From contig JAMQPJ010000387.1 of the NCBI GenBank assembly GCA_023717585.1, positions 1 to 17,896 on the forward strand: a stretch of 17,896 bases of DNA. The letters are read 5' to 3'. Below the pieces are notes generated by a model, which was given only the letters and a program-made list of their open reading frames with translations, was not told where the DNA came from and searched no databases. Origin of the DNA: Thermoanaerobaculia bacterium. GTDB lineage: Bacteria > Acidobacteriota > Thermoanaerobaculia > UBA5066. Below are positions 14,687 through 17,896 of the stretch, in pieces; positions within the stretch are counted from its first letter, which is position 1, and each line of letters starts with the position of its first letter. Position numbers and translations under genes: made by a program.

Positions 14687-16126
14687 TCAGGGCTCGACCG
14701 GCGAGATCCGGCGCTCGACACGGAAGCGACCCTCGTCCTCCGGCTGAAGCACGAGGAAGTCCCCGCCATAGCCGGGCGCGAGCGCGGGAGCATTGCCGAG
14801 CCAGGCCTTCGCCTCGGCGGAGAGCTCGGCCTCCGAAAGCGTCAGGACGCCCGCGGCCGTGGCGCGTCCCCGGGACACCAGACCGAGGAGCGTCCTTTTC
14901 CAACCCTCGTCGCCGCCCGGCGGTGCGACGACGAGCAGCCGGCCCGACAGGTCGATCTCCGTCTTCCCGAGAAAGTCCGTCAGGTCGCCCAGCTCGAGAA
15001 CGCCGCCGCGGCTCCCCCGTCCCGACGAGCCCGGAAAACCGGCGCGCGCGGGCGGGAGGTTCATTCCGACGTCCGCGCGATAGGGCGGGAGCCCGGCCCC
15101 CGAGACGACGCGGGCGTTCCGGAGGAGAAGGTCGAAGAGGCGGTCGCGCGTATTGAGAGGGATCGCGTCGTAGTCCCTTGCGTCCACCGCGGCGAGGGAG
15201 CCGTCCGCGAGCGCGTGGAGCGTCCCGAGAAGAGCGACGAAGTTCAGTCGCACGAGCGTCGACGCCTCGTCGGGCCCGAAAAAGCCGCCCGACTCGATGA
15301 GGAGGGTCGCGGTGCCCCAGCGCGTCATCGAATCGCCGAAGGCGCGCGCCGTGTAGTCCATGTCGTAGCGCCCGACACGGTTCTTCGCATACGGCTCGAG
15401 GAGGCGCCGGACGAGAACCGCGAGCCGCTTCGTCACGAGGCGCCCCTCGTTCTCGGTGTCGGCCTCGTCGTACGGGACGGAGAGGAGGGAGATCGCCACC
15501 TGCGGCCCCTGCCTGCCCGCCGTCAGGCCCGCGGTGTGGTTGTGGAGGTTGTAGCCGATCGACGGCTTCAGCCGGTCACGCACGGACTTGAGGAAGCGTC
15601 CCTCGGGCGTCTCGAGGCGCAGGGCGTCGCGGTTGATGTCGATGCCCTGCGCGTTCGTGCGGCGCGTCCTCTCTGTCCCGTCCGGATTGAGCATCGGGAC
15701 GATCGCAAGCCTGAGGCGCGACAGGAGACGCTCCGTCTCGGGCGTCTTTCGCGTTCGTCCCAGGTGCTCGAGGACGTCGAGAAGCGCGCTCGTCGCCGTC
15801 GGCTCGTCGCCGTGCATCTGCGACCAGAGGAGGACCGTGGTCGGGCCGTTGCCGAGGACGACGAGGGGGATTCTCCTTCCTTCCGCCGAGGCGCCCTCTT
15901 CGGCGATCGTGAAGAGCCCCTCGTGCCGCGCGAGGATAGCGGCGAGCTGCGCGCGCATTCCCTCGTGCTTCAGCGCGAAGGGCGGGACCGGTACCGTGTG
16001 CGGCCACGCCTCCCACAACGAGGAAGAGCTCGCGCCGGCGCCCGCTTCCACCCGCGCGCCGAGACCGACCGTCATGACGGCCATGACCGCCATGGCGAGG
16101 CCGCAGCAGGAACGGCGGCGCGTCAC
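14687..16126 (-). CDS. Secreted M14-family zinc carboxypeptidase
   Basis: 479 residues from the GTG at 16126. Its GTG overlaps the TGA of the upstream cyclase gene in a GTGA, and this start begins a signal peptide (MTRRRSCCGLAMAVMAVMTV, cleavage near residue 28, VEAGA); the open frame extends to 16216 but that part lies inside the cyclase. The peptidase domain shows the zinc site H105 and E108 (MHGDEPT), NPDG (147-150), substrate-binding INRD (164-167), a third zinc-ligand candidate His in NLHNH (195 or 197), and the catalytic Glu278 (LLIESGG). All key residues are there, so it should be active on peptides or peptidoglycan-like amide bonds in the periplasm or outside the cell. Residues ~330-479 are an extra C-terminal region without a recognised family. 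Translational coupling to the cyclase suggests shared control. Confidence 0.92.
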   Translation of the reverse strand: MTRRRSCCGLAMAVMAVMTVGLGARVEAGAGASSSSLWEAWPHTVPVPPFALKHEGMRAQLAAILARHEGLFTIAEEGASAEGRRIPLVVLGNGPTTVLLWSQMHGDEPTATSALLDVLEHLGRTRKTPETERLLSRLRLAIVPMLNPDGTERTRRTNAQGIDINRDALRLETPEGRFLKSVRDRLKPSIGYNLHNHTAGLTAGRQGPQVAISLLSVPYDEADTENEGRLVTKRLAVLVRRLLEPYAKNRVGRYDMDYTARAFGDSMTRWGTATLLIESGGFFGPDEASTLVRLNFVALLGTLHALADGSLAAVDARDYDAIPLNTRDRLFDLLLRNARVVSGAGLPPYRADVGMNLPPARAGFPGSSGRGSRGGVLELGDLTDFLGKTEIDLSGRLLVVAPPGGDEGWKRTLLGLVSRGRATAAGVLTLSEAELSAEAKAWLGNAPALAPGYGGDFLVLQPEDEGRFRVERRISPVEP

Positions 16127-17811
16127 GGCGCGATTTCGGGTCGCGCCGCGCCGACTACCCGATGGCGGCCGGCGGATTTCGCGGCGTACAGAGCGTCGTC
16201 GGCCGCCTGCCTCCACGCGTCCACCGTCATGCCGGGCAGGTAGCCCGCAACGCCGGCGCTGAAGGTCACGCGGAAAGCAGCCCCGCCTGCGCCGCTGTGC
16301 GACATGACGGAGAACTCCTCGAGCAGGCGGTTCATGAGACGCTCGGCCTCCCCTTCGGTCAGACCCTCCAGGATAACCGCGAACTCCTCTCCGCCCACCC
16401 GCCCGACGAGATCCGTCCCGCGAAGCCTTCTCCTGAGGAGAGTGCCCAGGGCGGCGAGCACGCGGTCCCCGACGGGGTGGCCGTGGCGATCGTTGACCGC
16501 CTTGAAATGGTCGAGATCGATGAGGACGAAGGACGCTCCCTTGCCGGGAGCGCGCGCCTGCCGGAGAAGCGCCCCACGTGCGCCCTCGAGAAAGGCCGTG
16601 TGATTCAGGAGGCCCGTGAGCCCGTCCCGGCCGAGGAGACTCTTGAGGAACTGCGCGCGCTCGATCCGGGCTGCGACCGTGGAGAGGAGAATCGCCGGAG
16701 TGACCGGCTTGACGAGATGGTCGTCGCCGCCGGCACGGATCGTCTCGATCCGCGACTGCGCGCGATTCTCGGCCGTCAGGAAGACGACGGGCACGGCCGC
16801 GTACTTCTCGTTCTGCCTCAGGAAGCGCGCGAGGTCGTATCCGGAGAAACCCGGAAGGTTGATGTCCATGAGGACGAGATCGGGCGTGAAGGCGATCGCG
16901 TCCGCCTCGAAACGCGCGGGTTCTGAGCAGATTCTGACCGCGTATCCCGCCGACTCGAGGACGGCCTTTACGAAGCCGGCTTGATCCGGGTCGTCCTCGA
17001 CGGAGAGGACGCGTGGCGCTTCCGCCTGGTTTCGCTCGAGGAGCTGCCGGAGCCGCCGCGTGAAGAGCTCCCAGTCGACCGGTTGCTCGAAGTACGCGTC
17101 CGCCCCGCAGCGGATCGCCTCGACTTTGTCGACGAACCCCGCGGGCGCGCCGACGACGAATGCCGCCGGACCTTCGCCGCCCGGCATTCCCCGCAGCCTC
17201 TCGACGAGGGCACCGCCTTCTCCGCCGTCGAATTGCATGTCGACGACCAGCGCATCGGGTATGCGCTGCGAGAGGATCTTTCTCGCGTCTTCGAGATCCG
17301 ACGCGACGGTGACCATCATCCCCTCCCGTTCGAGGTGCGAGGCCAACGCGGTACGGAGCTCCGCGTCGTCGTGCGCCACGAGGATCTCGATCAGGCGATT
17401 GAAGCCCGAGGAAGTCGGCATCATGTCCGGCTTCGCCGCATCAGGCTCTGCCTGTTCCGCAGGCGCGTTCGCGGCGGGCTCGGCCTCCGCACGGAACGCC
17501 TCGCGGACCTCCTCGACGAGCGCGCGCCAGGCCCGGATCTCCTCGCGCGTCGGCGCCCGGCCGGACTCCGCGACCGCGTCACACGCGTGCTCGCCCTGCA
17601 TGCCGAGGACGCTGACGCGCGGAAACCCGAATGTCGCCCCCGTTCCGGAGAGCCCGTGGAAGCGCAGACGGACTTCCGCGAGGCTCTTGGCGTCCTCCGG
17701 CTTCGCGAGCAGCTTGTCGAGGGCGCTGTCGATCGCCGCGAGGCGTTCTCCCGCGCCCTCCGCGAACTGCCCGCGGAGCTCGCGAAGGGTCCGGTGCCAG
17801 GAGGTGTCCAC
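16123..17811 (-). CDS. HPt-REC-REC-GGDEF phosphorelay diguanylate cyclase
   Basis: 562 residues from a GTG start. Domains in order: HPt (~5-108) with phosphorylatable His52 in FHGLSGTGATFG; an Ala/Pro/Glu linker (~109-135); a first receiver (~141-260) with D148-D149 and D191 but Gln243 in place of the invariant Lys (FEQPVD) and Gly/Ala in place of the Thr/Ser (VVGAPAG); a canonical second receiver (~267-385) with D273-D274, phospho-acceptor D316 (LMDINLPG), T346 (FLTAEN) and K368 (LVKPV); and GGDEF (~393-555) with the active-site GGEEF at 473-477. An RxxD inhibitory site (R464..D467) lies five residues before it, so product feedback by c-di-GMP is expected. The protein should make c-di-GMP in the cytoplasm under phosphorelay control, in PleD style. 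Its start is one base after the stop of an upstream receiver gene, and its stop overlaps the start of the M14 peptidase. Confidence 0.95.
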   Translation of the reverse strand: MDTSWHRTLRELRGQFAEGAGERLAAIDSALDKLLAKPEDAKSLAEVRLRFHGLSGTGATFGFPRVSVLGMQGEHACDAVAESGRAPTREEIRAWRALVEEVREAFRAEAEPAANAPAEQAEPDAAKPDMMPTSSGFNRLIEILVAHDDAELRTALASHLEREGMMVTVASDLEDARKILSQRIPDALVVDMQFDGGEGGALVERLRGMPGGEGPAAFVVGAPAGFVDKVEAIRCGADAYFEQPVDWELFTRRLRQLLERNQAEAPRVLSVEDDPDQAGFVKAVLESAGYAVRICSEPARFEADAIAFTPDLVLMDINLPGFSGYDLARFLRQNEKYAAVPVVFLTAENRAQSRIETIRAGGDDHLVKPVTPAILLSTVAARIERAQFLKSLLGRDGLTGLLNHTAFLEGARGALLRQARAPGKGASFVLIDLDHFKAVNDRHGHPVGDRVLAALGTLLRRRLRGTDLVGRVGGEEFAVILEGLTEGEAERLMNRLLEEFSVMSHSGAGGAAFRVTFSAGVAGYLPGMTVDAWRQAADDALYAAKSAGRHRVVGAARPEIAP

Positions 17812-17812
17812 G

Positions 17813-17896
17813 CTAGAGGGTCCCGAGAATCGCGCGCACGTTCGCGGCGAGGGACATCGGGTCGAAGGGTTTCGTCAGGACGCCCGCGGCGCCGAG
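17813..17896 (-). CDS. Response regulator receiver protein, C-terminal end only
   Basis: Only the last 27 codons and the TAG (17813-17815) are in the window; the gene continues beyond the right edge. The translation contains AGVLTKPFDPMSLAANVRAI and ends ILGTL. The KPF(D/E)P motif followed by a helix and a short end is the beta5-alpha5 end of a receiver domain (the invariant Lys is present), with no output domain after it. Its stop lies one base before the GTG of the HPt-REC-REC-GGDEF gene, so both are probably translated together and the proteins may pass phosphate to each other. Confidence 0.85.
   Translation of the reverse strand, partial: LGAAGVLTKPFDPMSLAANVRAILGTL

Noticed and set aside
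16127..16216. Upstream extension of the M14 peptidase
   Set aside because: It would put an Arg-rich segment before the signal peptide and overlap the cyclase; the GTG at 16126 gives a GTGA junction and a proper signal peptide.
1..17896. CRISPR arrays, tRNA or rRNA genes, insertion sequences, phage or toxin-antitoxin genes
   Set aside because: No spaced repeats, cloverleaf, terminal inverted repeats or transposase motifs were found on reading both strands.

Overview
The window is a very GC-rich, tightly packed piece of a bacterial chromosome: most third codon positions are G or C, GTG starts are common, gaps between genes are short and no stretch above about 120 bases lacks a gene. Gene content (secreted proteins ending in tandem beta-rich modules, a DUF2339 membrane protein, a HPt-REC-REC-GGDEF regulator, a GckA-type glycerate kinase) fits an Acidobacteriota-like organism, perhaps near Thermoanaerobaculia/Holophagae. 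That placement is an inference from style; no rRNA or marker gene is present. No tRNA, rRNA, CRISPR array, insertion sequence, phage gene or integration site was seen.

Layout. (1) 1-5690, plus strand: two large exported proteins. The first lacks its 5' end. Each has a propeller-like N-terminal half and then two copies of the same ~235-255-residue module, so four copies of one module lie in two adjacent genes. (2) 5709-9830, minus strand: a POT-like MFS transporter followed 15 bases later by a 949-residue DUF2339 polytopic membrane protein, a likely operon. (3) 9944-10204, plus: a small 7Fe-type ferredoxin. (4) 10221-10496, minus: a tail-anchored small protein resembling the ElaB/YqjD/DUF883 type. 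(5) 10576-12459, plus: glycerate 2-kinase and a tail-anchored FHA protein. (6) 12472-13587, minus: a GT-C-type (PIG-V-like) membrane glycosyltransferase, divergent from (7) an aldo/keto reductase at 13594-14682, plus. The two start codons are only 6 bases apart and the spacer looks like a pair of overlapping leaderless promoters. (8) 14687-17896, minus: an apparently co-translated set of a receiver protein (only its C-terminus is present), a HPt-REC-REC-GGDEF phosphorelay/diguanylate cyclase, and a secreted M14 zinc carboxypeptidase. Junctions in this set are 1 base apart and a 4-base GTGA overlap.

How they work together. The last block is the most system-like part: phosphotransfer, a degenerate receiver, a canonical receiver and an intact cyclase with an RxxD inhibitory site are translationally linked to an exported peptidase, suggesting c-di-GMP signalling tied to a cell-envelope or extracellular peptide function. 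The first block suggests a family of modular secreted proteins built by shuffling propellers onto a common C-terminal array. The remaining genes are ordinary metabolic or envelope genes. Several starts have a TANNNT box at -10 distance, and at least two of those genes look leaderless.
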